A stretch of 64,000 nt of DNA from Jatrophihabitans telluris. Lineage in GTDB: Bacteria > Actinomycetota > Actinomycetes > Mycobacteriales > Jatrophihabitantaceae. The stretch's first letter is position 1. Every line of letters begins with the position of its first letter. The stretch covers positions 2,914,001 through 2,978,000 of the forward strand of contig NZ_CP097332.1 in assembly GCF_023516435.1 (NCBI RefSeq), read 5' to 3'. Shown here piece by piece: positions 33,983 through 42,941 of this stretch. Made by a program: the position numbers and the translations under genes. A model generated the notes under the pieces. The model saw nothing but the letters and a program-made list of their open reading frames with translations. It searched no databases and had not been told where the DNA came from.

Positions 33983-35575
33983 GTGTCCGCGCTGAAGAAA
34001 TCCGGTCTTGGTTCGTTCCTGGACAACCGCTCGTTGCTGGTCAAGATGCTCGCCGCGGTCGGGGTGGCCCTTTTCGCCGCCGCTGCCATCACCTGGGTGT
34101 CCGTCGCCTCCATGAACTCGATCCGCACCCGGTCGGCCGCCGCGTCCAGCCAGGCCATGGCCGGTGAGCGGGCCCTGGGCGACTTCCGGGAGAGCGTCGC
34201 GAAGGTGACCGGCGACAGCCTCGCCAGTTCGATTCCGGCCTACGCATCCGCCGGGCTGCAGGCCATGCCCGGTGACATCAAGGCCGCCCAGGACGCGGTC
34301 GCCGGCCTCACCGTCGCGTTGCGCGGCACCAGTGGGGAACCCGCCGCCGCCGCGGCCACCACGGCCTGGAAGAACCTCGCGGCCTTCAACAGCTCCGCCA
34401 AGAAGCCGACGAGCGAGAGCGAGGGTCAGGCGATCGTCACCGAGTACAACTCTCTGATGGCCGCTCTCGGCAGGGCCGAGGCCGCCGCCCGGACCGCTGT
34501 CGACCAACTCGTCGCCGACACGAACGGGCACAGCCACGCCCGCCAGAACAGCGCGGTCCGTACCGTCGTGCTGGCCTTCGTCCTCGGCAGCCTCATCTCC
34601 CTCGGCCTGGCGCTGGTCGTCGCCCGGCGGGTCCGGGGCAACCTCATCAGGGTCGGCGCCGTGGCCGAGGGCATGGCCGCGGGTCAACTGACCCGGCGCA
34701 CCGGCTTGGTGAGCACGGACGAGGTCGGCACCATGGCCGCCGCGCTGGATCGGGCGACCGAGCAGTTGCAGCGCGACTTCTCCCAGGTCTCGGTCAACGC
34801 CGGCAACTTGGCCAGCGCCGCAACCGGTCTCGCCCACGCCGCGGCCAGCGCCGCGGGCTCGGTCGAGCAGGCCTCCGGCAAATCGGGGCTCGTGGCCACC
34901 GAGGCGCAGACGGTGTCCAGCGACGTCCAGACCATGGCCAGCGCCGGTGAGCAGATGGCCGCCTCCATCCGTGAGATCGGTCGCAACGCCGCCGACGCCA
35001 CGCAGACCGCCGCGCGGGCCGTCGACATCGTCAACACCACGAACGCCACGATCACCCGGTTGGGCACCTCGTCCTCGCAGATCGGCGACGTCGTGAAGGT
35101 CATCACGACTATCGCCGAGCAGACGAACCTGCTCGCCCTCAACGCGACCATCGAGGCCGCCCGGGCCGGCGATGCCGGTAAGGGCTTTGCCGTGGTCGCC
35201 GGTGAGGTGAAGGACCTGGCCCGCGAGACGGCCAAGGCCACCGAGGACATCACGCGGCGTGTGGACGCCATCCAGGCCGACACGACCGGGGCCGTCATGG
35301 CGATCACCGAGTTCAACTCGATCATCGAGAACATCAACCGGTTCCAGCTGACCATCGCTTCTGCGGTCGAGGAACAGTCCTCCACCACCGATGACATCAA
35401 CCGCACGCTCAACTCGGCCGCGGACAGCTCCAGCCAGATCGCGGCGTCGATCACCGACATCGCCGAAGCGACCCAGCAAACCGCTTCGGTGGTCGGCGAG
35501 GCCAGCGCCGCGGCGGCCGAGGTGTCGCAGCTGTCCAACGAGCTGACGTCCCTGGTAGGCCGCTTCCAGCTCTAA
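33983..35575 (+). CDS. Methyl-accepting chemotaxis protein
   Basis: A 530-residue receptor. A membrane helix near 20-42, a short helical periplasmic domain of about 140 residues (four-helix-bundle type), a second helix near 190-212, HAMP, and a signalling domain with the tip [32 protein letters not shown]. The conserved tip indicates a working CheA/CheW contact. No che genes are nearby. GTG at 33983 is set by the upstream AAGGGGGG. Its ligand cannot be predicted. Confidence 0.93.
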   Translation: MSALKKSGLGSFLDNRSLLVKMLAAVGVALFAAAAITWVSVASMNSIRTRSAAASSQAMAGERALGDFRESVAKVTGDSLASSIPAYASAGLQAMPGDIKAAQDAVAGLTVALRGTSGEPAAAAATTAWKNLAAFNSSAKKPTSESEGQAIVTEYNSLMAALGRAEAAARTAVDQLVADTNGHSHARQNSAVRTVVLAFVLGSLISLGLALVVARRVRGNLIRVGAVAEGMAAGQLTRRTGLVSTDEVGTMAAALDRATEQLQRDFSQVSVNAGNLASAATGLAHAAASAAGSVEQASGKSGLVATEAQTVSSDVQTMASAGEQMAASIREIGRNAADATQTAARAVDIVNTTNATITRLGTSSSQIGDVVKVITTIAEQTNLLALNATIEAARAGDAGKGFAVVAGEVKDLARETAKATEDITRRVDAIQADTTGAVMAITEFNSIIENINRFQLTIASAVEEQSSTTDDINRTLNSAADSSSQIAASITDIAEATQQTASVVGEASAAAAEVSQLSNELTSLVGRFQL

Positions 35576-35610
35576 CCCGCCCTTCTCCCGTCTCCTCTCC
35601 TCTCCTCTCC

Positions 35611-35673
35611 GGCTTTCGCGGCCCGAATAATCGCAAAACCCCGTCGTGGGTGAGTATTCGGGCCGCGAAAGCC
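35611..35673. terminator. Long inverted repeat between convergent genes
   Basis: A perfect 19-bp inverted repeat, GGCTTTCGCGGCCCGAATA at 35611-35629 and its complement at 35655-35673, with a 25-base loop. It separates the chemoreceptor from the convergent GH65 gene and touches the GH65 stop codon. The preceding 35580-35610 is a pyrimidine tract of repeated TCTCC. Confidence 0.8.
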
Positions 35674-38042
35674 TAGGAGGGGGAGGTGGGGGTGGGGGTG
35701 GGGGCGCGGCCGGCGGGCTGGGTTGGCCGATCGGTGAGCGGATGGATGGGCGGGACGGCCAGTTCGACCGGGTCCTGCGACGTCACCGTGAACGGCTGCC
35801 CGTGATGGTGCAGGTGCAGGGTCACGTCCACCCCGTCCTCCACTACATAGCGAGCCGCGTCCGGACCGATCGTGACGCGGACCTTGGCCGCCTGCCAGCG
35901 CACCGTGAACGACAGGCCGGTCAGGGCCGGCGGCAACCGGGGCGCGAAGCTCAGCTGACCGGCGTGATCCCGCATTCCCCCGTAGCCGCAGACCAAACCT
36001 AGCCACGACCCGGCCAGCGACGCGACGTGGACCCCGTCGCGGGTGTTGTGCTCCAGATCGTGCAGATCCATCAGTGCTGCCTCGCGGAGATACTCGTGGG
36101 CGAGCTCCAACTGACCGACCTCGGCGGCGATGACCGCTTGCGTGCAGGCCGACAAGGACGAATCCCGGACGGTGATCTGTTCGTAATACGCGAACGCCCT
36201 GGCCTTGTCCTCGGCCGTGAACGAGTCACCGCACCAGTGCATGGCCAGGATCAGGTCGGCCTGCTTGACGACCTGCTTGCGGTAGATGTCGAAGTACGGT
36301 GCGTGCAGCAGCAGCGGATAACCACCGTCGCGATCCGTGGCCTCGAAATCCCAGCGCTCGTGGGCGTTGTAGCCGCGGTCCTGTTCCGGCAGACCCGTCC
36401 GGGCGTCGACCGGGATCGCCACCACCTCGGCCGCCTGCCGCCAGGACGCGATCTCCTCGGCACTCACCGTCAATGCGGCCGCCTCATCGGGCCACCGCTG
36501 CGCGAGGTCGGCGGCGTAGCGCAGATTCCGAGCGGCCGTGAGGTTGGTATAGGTGTTGTCATCGGCGATGGCGCTGTATTCGTCGGGGCCGGTGACGCCA
36601 TCGATGTGGAACGCGCCGTCGGCGCCGATGTGCCCGAGCGCACGCCATAGTCGTGCGGTCTCCACCAGCAACGGCAGCGCACACTCGCGAGCGAAGGCGT
36701 CATCGCCGGTCCAGCGCACCAGCCGGTCGGCCGCCAGCGCGATATCGGCGTTGATGTGGAAGGCGGCGGTGCCGGCCGGCCAGTACGCGCTGCACTCCTG
36801 GCCCCGGATGGTCCGCCAGGGAAAGGCCGCGCCTTGCAGGTTGAGGGTGCGGGCCCGCTCCAGGGCCAGGTCCATTGTGGAATGGCGCCACCGCAGCGCG
36901 TCCATAGCCGCGCGGGGAGCCGTCGCGGCGAGCACCGGCAGCACGTAGGTCTCGGTGTCCCAGAACGCGTGGCCGTCGTACCCAGGCCCGGTCAACCCCT
37001 TTGCCGGGATCGCGCGCTGTTCGGCGCGGGCCCCGGCCTGCAGGACGTGGAACAGCCCGAAGCGCACCGCCTGCTGAATGGACTCATCGCCCTCGACCTG
37101 GACGTCGGCGCCGTCCCAGAATTCCTGCAGGTACTCGCTCTGCTCGACGAGCAGTTCGTCCCAGCCGGTGTGCACGGCGGCCGAGAGTGCGGCATCGACC
37201 TGATCGCGCAACGCCGCCACCGAGCGCTGCGACGACCAGCCGTAGGAGACGAACTTGGTCAGGGTCAGGCGCTGCCCGGGTTGCAGGCGCGTCCCGACGG
37301 TCGTGCGGGCGAAGGCCTTCTCGACATAGGTGTGCAGGTCGGGATCTGTGTCAGCCGCCACCACATGGTCCATGGCCGCGGCCATCCGCAGGGCCGAGGT
37401 CCGGGTGTGGTGGATGAGCGAGGAGCGACTGCCCGACGCGCTGTGCTGCTCGGCGACCAGAGGGCTCGTCAGGGCGGCTGCGACCCGAGGGTCGCCGGAC
37501 TGCCGTGGCACCTCCTCGTTGGCCACGAGTTCGGACTGGACGACGACCCGAGCCGCGTCGCCGATCGCCTCGACCTCGTACCGGACGGCCATGATCGCTC
37601 GTTGGGTGAAGGACACCAGCCGGGTCGACCGGACCCGGATCACCTGCCCGGCCGGCGAGGTCCACTCCACTACGCGGTGCAGCAATCCCTTGCGCAGGTC
37701 GAGGATTCGCTCGTGGTGCTCGATCGTGCCGTAGCGCAGGTCGAAGGGCTCGTCGTCGACGAGCAGCCGGATGAGCTTGCCGTTGGTCACGTTGACCACG
37801 GTCTGACCGGATTCCGGATAGCCGTACCCGGCCTCGGCGTAGGGAAGCGGACGGGTCTCGTAGAAGGAGTTCAGATAGCTGCCGGGCAGTCCGTTCGGAT
37901 CGCCCTCGTCCAGGTTGCCCCGAACGCCGATGTGCCCGTTGGACAGGGCGAAAATGGATTCGCTCTGGGCCAGTGTCGCCAGCTCGAAGCCGAGTTCGCG
38001 GATCACCCAGGGCTCGACCGGGTATCGCTCGTCGGTGATCAC
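35673..38042 (-). CDS. Glycoside hydrolase family 65 disaccharide phosphorylase
   Basis: A 789-residue GH65 protein of the usual length. The N-terminal beta-sandwich (ESIFALSNGHIGVRGNLDEGDPNGLPGSYLNSFYETRPL) is followed by the (alpha/alpha)6 domain with GYDGHAFWDTETYVLPVL and the catalytic Glu in DGVTGPDEYSA; AGSWLGLVCGYGGMRD lies near the phosphate site. Members phosphorolyse trehalose, maltose, kojibiose or nigerose to beta-glucose 1-phosphate. Which disaccharide is used cannot be told. It lies three bases after a beta-phosphoglucomutase gene, which handles exactly that product; the same pair occurs in mycobacteria. The C-terminus is an odd Pro/Thr tail. Confidence 0.92.
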   Translation of the reverse strand: MITDERYPVEPWVIRELGFELATLAQSESIFALSNGHIGVRGNLDEGDPNGLPGSYLNSFYETRPLPYAEAGYGYPESGQTVVNVTNGKLIRLLVDDEPFDLRYGTIEHHERILDLRKGLLHRVVEWTSPAGQVIRVRSTRLVSFTQRAIMAVRYEVEAIGDAARVVVQSELVANEEVPRQSGDPRVAAALTSPLVAEQHSASGSRSSLIHHTRTSALRMAAAMDHVVAADTDPDLHTYVEKAFARTTVGTRLQPGQRLTLTKFVSYGWSSQRSVAALRDQVDAALSAAVHTGWDELLVEQSEYLQEFWDGADVQVEGDESIQQAVRFGLFHVLQAGARAEQRAIPAKGLTGPGYDGHAFWDTETYVLPVLAATAPRAAMDALRWRHSTMDLALERARTLNLQGAAFPWRTIRGQECSAYWPAGTAAFHINADIALAADRLVRWTGDDAFARECALPLLVETARLWRALGHIGADGAFHIDGVTGPDEYSAIADDNTYTNLTAARNLRYAADLAQRWPDEAAALTVSAEEIASWRQAAEVVAIPVDARTGLPEQDRGYNAHERWDFEATDRDGGYPLLLHAPYFDIYRKQVVKQADLILAMHWCGDSFTAEDKARAFAYYEQITVRDSSLSACTQAVIAAEVGQLELAHEYLREAALMDLHDLEHNTRDGVHVASLAGSWLGLVCGYGGMRDHAGQLSFAPRLPPALTGLSFTVRWQAAKVRVTIGPDAARYVVEDGVDVTLHLHHHGQPFTVTSQDPVELAVPPIHPLTDRPTQPAGRAPTPTPTSPS

Positions 38043-38045
38043 CGG

Positions 38046-38780
38046 CTACCTCTCCAACAGTTCGGCCAGATCCTTCACGACGGTGTCCGCGCCGTGTTCG
38101 GTCAGTTCCGCGGCCTGGCCCACGCGGTCGACGCCCACCACGTAACCGAAGCCACCGGCCCGGCCGGCCTCGACCCCGGCGAGAGCGTCCTCGAAGACCG
38201 CGGCCTGGTTCGGAACAACGCCGGCGAGCGCGGCGCCCGCCAGATAGGAATCGGGTTTGGGCTTACCGGGTATGTGTTTTTCCGCCAGCGTGACGCCGTC
38301 TATACGACCCTGGACGAGGCGGTCCAGGCCGGTCACGTGCAGCACCAGCCCGGTGTTGGCGCTCGAGGAGACCACTATTCGCTTGAGCCCGGCCTGCTCG
38401 GCGGCCTGCAGGTAGCGCCGAGAGCCCTCGAACACCTTCACCCCGTCGCGCTGGATCCGTCCGGTGAGCTCCTCGTTCTTGCGATTGCCCAGCCCGTGCA
38501 CCGTCTCGGCGTCCGGGGAGTCGTCGGGATCACCCTCCTCGAGGGTGATCCCCCGTGAGGCGAGGAAGTCCCGCACACCGTCTTCGCGCGGTTTGCCGTC
38601 GACATACTCGTCGTAGTCGGCGTGACTGTCGAAAGGTGTGAAGTGCTGTGGGTCGCGGCGTTCGAGGAACTCGTCGAACGTGTGCTTCCAGGCCGCCGCG
38701 TGGACCGAGGCGGTGTCGGTCAGCACTCCGTCCAGGTCGAACAGCAGGGCGGTCACGCTGTCGGGCAGGCCCAGGGTCAT
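38046..38780 (-). CDS. Beta-phosphoglucomutase-like HAD hydrolase
   Basis: A 244-residue HAD subfamily I protein. [21 protein letters not shown] gives the nucleophile Asp and the acid/base Asp, VVSSSAN is motif [11 protein letters not shown] the Lys of motif III, and [16 protein letters not shown] the acidic motif IV. The Asp-x-Asp start together with the cap sequence and the GH65 neighbour points to conversion of beta-glucose 1-phosphate to glucose 6-phosphate rather than simple phosphatase action. ATG at 38780 is preceded by AAGGGACG; an in-frame extension to 39152 overlaps the divergent gene and is rejected. Confidence 0.9.
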   Translation of the reverse strand: MTLGLPDSVTALLFDLDGVLTDTASVHAAAWKHTFDEFLERRDPQHFTPFDSHADYDEYVDGKPREDGVRDFLASRGITLEEGDPDDSPDAETVHGLGNRKNEELTGRIQRDGVKVFEGSRRYLQAAEQAGLKRIVVSSSANTGLVLHVTGLDRLVQGRIDGVTLAEKHIPGKPKPDSYLAGAALAGVVPNQAAVFEDALAGVEAGRAGGFGYVVGVDRVGQAAELTEHGADTVVKDLAELLER

Positions 38781-38947
38781 CGTCGTCCCTTCGGTTCGGC
38801 TGCTTCGGAGGGCAGATCCACCCGAGCGCCGGCTCCACGCTAGCTCGACCGAAACTGTCGGTGGCCGTCGATACCCTGCTGACAGACCAATCGACCGGTC
38901 GCGCTGATCGAGTTCGCGGCGGCGCACGTTGCAGGAGGGGGCCGACG

Positions 38948-39466
38948 ATGCTGACCGCACCGACGCGTCTGGTGCTGTTCGTCTCCTCCTATGCCCCGCT
39001 TCTGGCGCTGTTCGCACTGCTCGACTCCTTCGGCTCCGGCTGGCCCAGTGTGGCGTGCGCGGCGGTGGCCGTCCTCGGCGTCCTCGCGCTGCTAGTGGTG
39101 TGGTTCCTCGCGGCCCGCTCGACCGGTGAATGGGTGCGGCTGGCCTCGGCACGTTCCCGTGACACCGAGGTGATGGCCTTCTTCGTCAGCTACGTCGTCC
39201 CGTTCGCGGCGGCCGGGGCCGGTGACCGGCGTCAACGGCTGGCTCTGCTCGCCTTCGCGGTCATCATCGCCGCGCTGTACGTGCGCTCCGCGGTGTTCTA
39301 CGTCAATCCGCTACTTCTCTTGGCGGGCTACCACGTGTTCGACGCGGTCACCGACACCGAGGTGCCGATCACGGTCATCTGTCGCCGCCGACACCTGCGC
39401 CAGACCGAGGTGCTCTGGGCGGTATCGCTCGAACCCGGTGTCTACCGAGAAAGGAACAGGCCGTGA
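38948..39466 (+). CDS. KwaA-like membrane protein (Kiwa defence system)
   Basis: A 172-residue protein with four hydrophobic segments (about 7-27, 33-55, 75-90 and 97-128) and a short basic cytoplasmic end. Features shared with the KwaA family, as I know it, are the start [18 protein letters not shown], the FFVSYVVPF segment and the [16 protein letters not shown] motif at the end of helix 4. KwaA is the membrane component of the two-gene anti-phage system Kiwa. ATG at 38948 follows a strong AGGAGGG. The stop overlaps the start of the DUF4868 gene by four bases. It is somewhat shorter than the usual 200 residues. Identification is by pattern and partner, not by alignment. Confidence 0.72.
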   Translation: MLTAPTRLVLFVSSYAPLLALFALLDSFGSGWPSVACAAVAVLGVLALLVVWFLAARSTGEWVRLASARSRDTEVMAFFVSYVVPFAAAGAGDRRQRLALLAFAVIIAALYVRSAVFYVNPLLLLAGYHVFDAVTDTEVPITVICRRRHLRQTEVLWAVSLEPGVYRERNRP

Positions 39467-40449
39467 TCAACCCGACGCCTGGCGCCGCCCGCGCTGCCCT
39501 GGCCACGCTGGCGGGACTGGGGCCACTGGGCGATTTGGGACTGCGGATGAGCGTGCTCGTCCCAGGTCGCGAGGCCGAACTGGTTCCGCACTCGGTGGCG
39601 CTCGCCCCCGAGGCCGCGGCCGCGCTCGCCGACATCGCCGAGGCCAGCCGAGCGCAACTGCTCGACTCGGCGCTGATCGAGTACAGCCCCGCGATGGCGA
39701 TTCCCGCCGGCTACGCGTGCTTCGTGGGCCGGTCGGCGGCCAGCGCTCTCGACACCACCCAGACGGCAGTCGACTCCGGGGACGCTGACCCGTTCGATCC
39801 GGGTCAGGCCGCCGCGTCGCGGGTGCGGATGCTCGCCCTACGCCTGGACACCGCGGGCGGGTCGAGCGCCACGTTCTACCGGGTGGCCGAAAGCCTGCTG
39901 CAATTCGAGCGAAACAAGGTCTTCGGGCTGATCCGGCAAGGCGGGCGGTACGAGCGGCTCAGCGCGGCCGACGTGCTGCTCATGCGAGCCACCTTCGACG
40001 TGGTCGTGGTCGATGACATCGCCTTCTTCTCCAAAAAGGCCACCTTCGAGCGCGCCTTCGGCTTCGACGACGAACTCAAGCGCGCCAGCGCGGAGACCTT
40101 CGACCGGGTCACGGTGAACCTGCGCATCGAGCGCTTCGACGACCTGCGCGCGGCCTGCACCCGCAACCCGACCATGATGGCGAAGATGGCCTCCATCAAG
40201 CGGAGCATGGACAGCGATCCCGACTATGCGGCGGCCATGTCGATGCCACGCCTGCTGGCGTTCGTGCGAGCCAACCCGGCGATCGGAATCGAGGTCGTCG
40301 GCCGCGGCGAGCAGGCCCGCCTCGTGTTCGACCCCTCCCCGGCCAACCGCTTCAAGCTGGTCAACCTGCTCGACGACGACTACCTGCGTTCGGTGCTGAC
40401 CAAGCGCGAGTACGAGGCGAGCGCGAAGGTGCGCGCGCTGCCGTCGTGA
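39463..40449 (+). CDS. KwaB-like DUF4868 protein (Kiwa defence system)
   Basis: A 328-residue soluble protein. The C-terminal motif DDDYLRSVLTKREYEASAK (residues 304-322), preceded by FKLVNL, is the conserved end of the DUF4868 family to which KwaB belongs; the middle part LLMRATFDVVVVDDIAFFSKKATFERAFGF also fits. GTG at 39463 overlaps the kwaA-like stop (GTGA), so the two proteins are translationally coupled. KwaB is the cytoplasmic, DNA-associated effector partner in characterised Kiwa systems. Codon use and GC content match the surrounding genes, so no recent transfer is evident, and no other defence genes or mobile elements flank it. Confidence 0.75.
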   Translation: MINPTPGAARAALATLAGLGPLGDLGLRMSVLVPGREAELVPHSVALAPEAAAALADIAEASRAQLLDSALIEYSPAMAIPAGYACFVGRSAASALDTTQTAVDSGDADPFDPGQAAASRVRMLALRLDTAGGSSATFYRVAESLLQFERNKVFGLIRQGGRYERLSAADVLLMRATFDVVVVDDIAFFSKKATFERAFGFDDELKRASAETFDRVTVNLRIERFDDLRAACTRNPTMMAKMASIKRSMDSDPDYAAAMSMPRLLAFVRANPAIGIEVVGRGEQARLVFDPSPANRFKLVNLLDDDYLRSVLTKREYEASAKVRALPS

Positions 40450-40501
40450 CGATCTGGCTCCGACGAACCGTTCGCGGCCACCACGCTCGGCGCTATTGTT
40501 G

Positions 40502-40515
40502 ACCGATCGTTCGGT
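40502..40515. promoter_or_regulatory. PaaR-type operator
   Basis: ACCGATCGTTCGGT is a palindrome with the pattern ACCG-NN-CG-NN-CGGT known for PaaR, the TetR-type repressor of phenylacetate genes in corynebacteria. It lies 22 bases before the paaI start codon, where a repressor would block transcription. The regulator gene itself follows paaI, so autoregulation is likely. No second copy was found before paaK. Confidence 0.65.
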
Positions 40516-40536
40516 ATCAGCCATCCGAGGAGTGCC

Positions 40537-40992
40537 GTGCCGCACCACGTCGACCGGATCGATCCGGTACTGGCCATGATGGCTGCCGACCACGCTTCCC
40601 AGGCACTCGGTATCGAGTTGCTGGAGCATGGCAACGGATGGGCCCGTACCTGCATGACAGTGCGTTCGGACATGGTCAACGGTCACGACATCGCCCACGG
40701 CGGCCTGATCTTCACCCTCGCCGACACGGCTTTCGCCTGCGCGTGCAACGGATTCGGCCCCGTGACCGTGGCCGCCGGGTGCGAAATCACCTTCGTGGCA
40801 CCGGCGCACCTAGGTGATCTGCTGAGCGCCCGGGCCTCGCTGCGAACCCGCTTCGGACGCAGCGGAATCTACGACGTCACGGTCTGGCGCGGCACCGACG
40901 AGGATGACGTCATCGCCGAGTTCCGGGGCCACAGTGCCGAGGTTCGGCGCGCCTCGACCGGCGCGGGCACAGCAGCCGGGACGCGTCCGTGA
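40537..40992 (+). CDS. paaI: Hydroxyphenylacetyl-CoA thioesterase PaaI
   Basis: A 151-residue hotdog-fold thioesterase. The active-site segment MVNGHDIAHGGLIFTLADTAFACACN contains the Asn and Asp of the PaaI group. It hydrolyses blocked ring-hydroxylated phenylacetyl-CoA esters, freeing CoA during phenylacetate breakdown. GTG at 40537 follows GAGGAG. The stop overlaps the TetR gene start. The main paa catabolic genes are not in the window, but a paaK-type ligase is 18 kb downstream. Confidence 0.9.
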   Translation: MPHHVDRIDPVLAMMAADHASQALGIELLEHGNGWARTCMTVRSDMVNGHDIAHGGLIFTLADTAFACACNGFGPVTVAAGCEITFVAPAHLGDLLSARASLRTRFGRSGIYDVTVWRGTDEDDVIAEFRGHSAEVRRASTGAGTAAGTRP

Positions 40993-41636
40993 GCATCGAA
41001 CCCACTATCCCGACCGCCGTCGCAGCTTCGGCGCTCGCCTCGGCCGGCGGCGCACCCCGACGGCGGGGCCGACCCGGTCACGACCTCACCTCCGTCCTGA
41101 ACGCGTCGGTCGCGGTGTTCATCGAACGTGGCTTCGACGGCACGAGCATGGAAGATCTCTCGCAACGGCTCGGGATCAGCAAGTCGGCGATCTACCACCA
41201 CGTCGAGAGCAAGGACGCCCTGCTCGGCTTGGCGCTCGACCACGCGCTGACCGCACTGGAGTCAGCCGCCGCGCAAACGCGCGGGCTGCAGGGCAGCGCC
41301 GTAGTTCGGCTCGAGACCCTGCTGCGGCGGAGCGTGGAAGTGCTGGTGGACCGGCTCCCCTACGTGACGCTGCTGCTGCGAGTCCGAGGAAACTCCGAGG
41401 TCGAACGCGACGCCCTGGCCCGCCGCCGGCGGATCGACCGGTTCGGGGCCGATCTGGTTACCCAGGCCATCGCCGAGGGTGATCTGCGCCCGGACCTGGA
41501 CCCCGCAGTGACGGCTCGCCTGCTCTTCGGCCTGGTGAACTCACTCACCGAATGGCTCAAGCCCGACGGACGCCACGATCCAACGCCGCTCGGCGAGGCG
41601 ATAGTGACCATGGCCTTCGCCGGCATCCGGGCCTGA
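40989..41636 (+). CDS. paaR: TetR family regulator, PaaR-like
   Basis: A 215-residue TetR protein. The helix-turn-helix is in ASVAVFIERGFDGTSMEDLSQRLGISKSAIYHHVESKDALL; the ligand domain follows. Three facts point to PaaR: translational coupling to paaI (GTGA overlap), the operator of PaaR type before paaI, and an Arg-rich N-terminal extension seen in actinobacterial PaaR. Phenylacetyl-CoA would be the inducer. The next genes encode a 2-oxoacid dehydrogenase complex after a 180-base gap that holds no gene. Confidence 0.78.
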   Translation: MSIEPTIPTAVAASALASAGGAPRRRGRPGHDLTSVLNASVAVFIERGFDGTSMEDLSQRLGISKSAIYHHVESKDALLGLALDHALTALESAAAQTRGLQGSAVVRLETLLRRSVEVLVDRLPYVTLLLRVRGNSEVERDALARRRRIDRFGADLVTQAIAEGDLRPDLDPAVTARLLFGLVNSLTEWLKPDGRHDPTPLGEAIVTMAFAGIRA

Positions 41637-41816
41637 GCTTGAGCGGCCCGTTCCAGCTGTCCAGATGTCCGGGCATGAAAGCCCTTGCGACTGGACGACC
41701 GCCTGACGAATGGTCCCGTGACCGGCCAATCGTCCTGCGACTGACGCGCACCATGGACGGTAAGTGCGGAACGGCGGCACAATCATGCCTACTCGTCCAG
41801 ACAGAGGGAGCTCTGC

Positions 41817-42941
41817 ATGACTATTGCGCCCCCGCCGGCGACGACATCGTTCGCTCCTTTTCTGCCGACCGAGCAGCCCCTCCAGCTGTTACGCCCGGAT
41901 GGCACGGTCAATCCCGACTCCTCGCTGACGATGCCCGCCGACAGCGTGCTGGTCGATCTGCACCGGCGCATCGTCCTTGCTCGCCGCTTCGACGCGCAGG
42001 CCACCGCCCTCACCAAGCAGGGCCGTCTGGCCGTCTATCCGTCCGCCCACGGCCAGGAGGCCAGCGAGATCGGCGCCGTCGCGGCGCTGCGAGAGCAGGA
42101 CTGGCTCTTTCCGACCTATCGCGACTCGATGGCCATCGTGGCCCGCGGCGTGGACCCGGTCGAAGTCCTGACCCTGCTACGTGGCGACTGGCACTGCGGT
42201 TACGACCCGTACCGCCATCGCGTCGCGCCCCAATGCACTCCCCTGGCGACTAATTCCCTGCACGCGGTGGGCTTCGCCCATGCCGCCACACTCAAGGGCG
42301 ACGACGAGGTCGCCCTGGTCATGCTCGGCGACGGCGCAACCAGCGAAGGCGATACGCACGAAGCGCTGAACTTCGCGGCGGTCTGGAAGGCGCCCACGGT
42401 GTTCTTCGTCCAGAACAACGGCTACGCGATCAGTGTGCCGCTGGCCAAGCAGAGCGCGGCGCCATCTCTGGCCACCAAAGGCATCGGGTACGGCATGCCG
42501 TCGGTCCTCCTCGACGGCAACGACGCGGCTGCCGTGTACTCGGTTGTGTCCGCGGCGGTCGCGGCTGCCGCCCAGGGCCACGGTCCCACCCTCATCGAGG
42601 CGCTGACCTACCGCATCGAAGCGCATACCAACGCCGACGACGCCAACCGATACCGCGACCGGGCCGAGGTCGAGGCATGGCGCGCTCGCGACCCGCTCAC
42701 GCGACTGCAGCGTTACCTGTCCGATCGAGAACTGCTTGATGAAAAAAGCCTTTCCGCGCTCGACGACGAGGCCGAGGCGCAGTCGGCCGAGCTGCGGCGG
42801 CGCATGAACATCGACACCGACCTCGACCCCGAGTCCCTGTTCGAGCACGTCCTCGCGATAACCCCGCCCCACCTAGCCGCCCAGCGCGACGAACTCAGAG
42901 CCGAGCTGCTGGCCGAGTCCACCGGGCAGGAGCCCTCATGA
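41817..42941 (+). CDS. bkdA: Branched-chain 2-oxoacid dehydrogenase E1 alpha subunit
   Basis: A 374-residue thiamine-diphosphate protein. VYPSAHGQEASEIGA near the substrate site and the ThDP/Mg motif MLGDGATSEGDTHEALNFAAVWKAPTVFFVQNNGYAIS are clear, and YRIEAHTNADDANRYR covers the loop phosphorylated in eukaryotic enzymes. With the E1 beta and E2 genes behind it, it decarboxylates branched-chain or pyruvate-like oxoacids. The order and short alpha subunit fit the branched-chain complex, which makes primers for branched fatty acids or degrades Val/Leu/Ile. It overlaps the beta gene by four bases. Confidence 0.9.
   Translation: MTIAPPPATTSFAPFLPTEQPLQLLRPDGTVNPDSSLTMPADSVLVDLHRRIVLARRFDAQATALTKQGRLAVYPSAHGQEASEIGAVAALREQDWLFPTYRDSMAIVARGVDPVEVLTLLRGDWHCGYDPYRHRVAPQCTPLATNSLHAVGFAHAATLKGDDEVALVMLGDGATSEGDTHEALNFAAVWKAPTVFFVQNNGYAISVPLAKQSAAPSLATKGIGYGMPSVLLDGNDAAAVYSVVSAAVAAAAQGHGPTLIEALTYRIEAHTNADDANRYRDRAEVEAWRARDPLTRLQRYLSDRELLDEKSLSALDDEAEAQSAELRRRMNIDTDLDPESLFEHVLAITPPHLAAQRDELRAELLAESTGQEPS

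Noticed and set aside
38948-40449. Defence island with mobile element
   Set aside because: Flanking genes are ordinary metabolism (GH65/phosphoglucomutase, paaI); no integrase, transposase, tRNA or direct repeats were found, and composition matches the surroundings.
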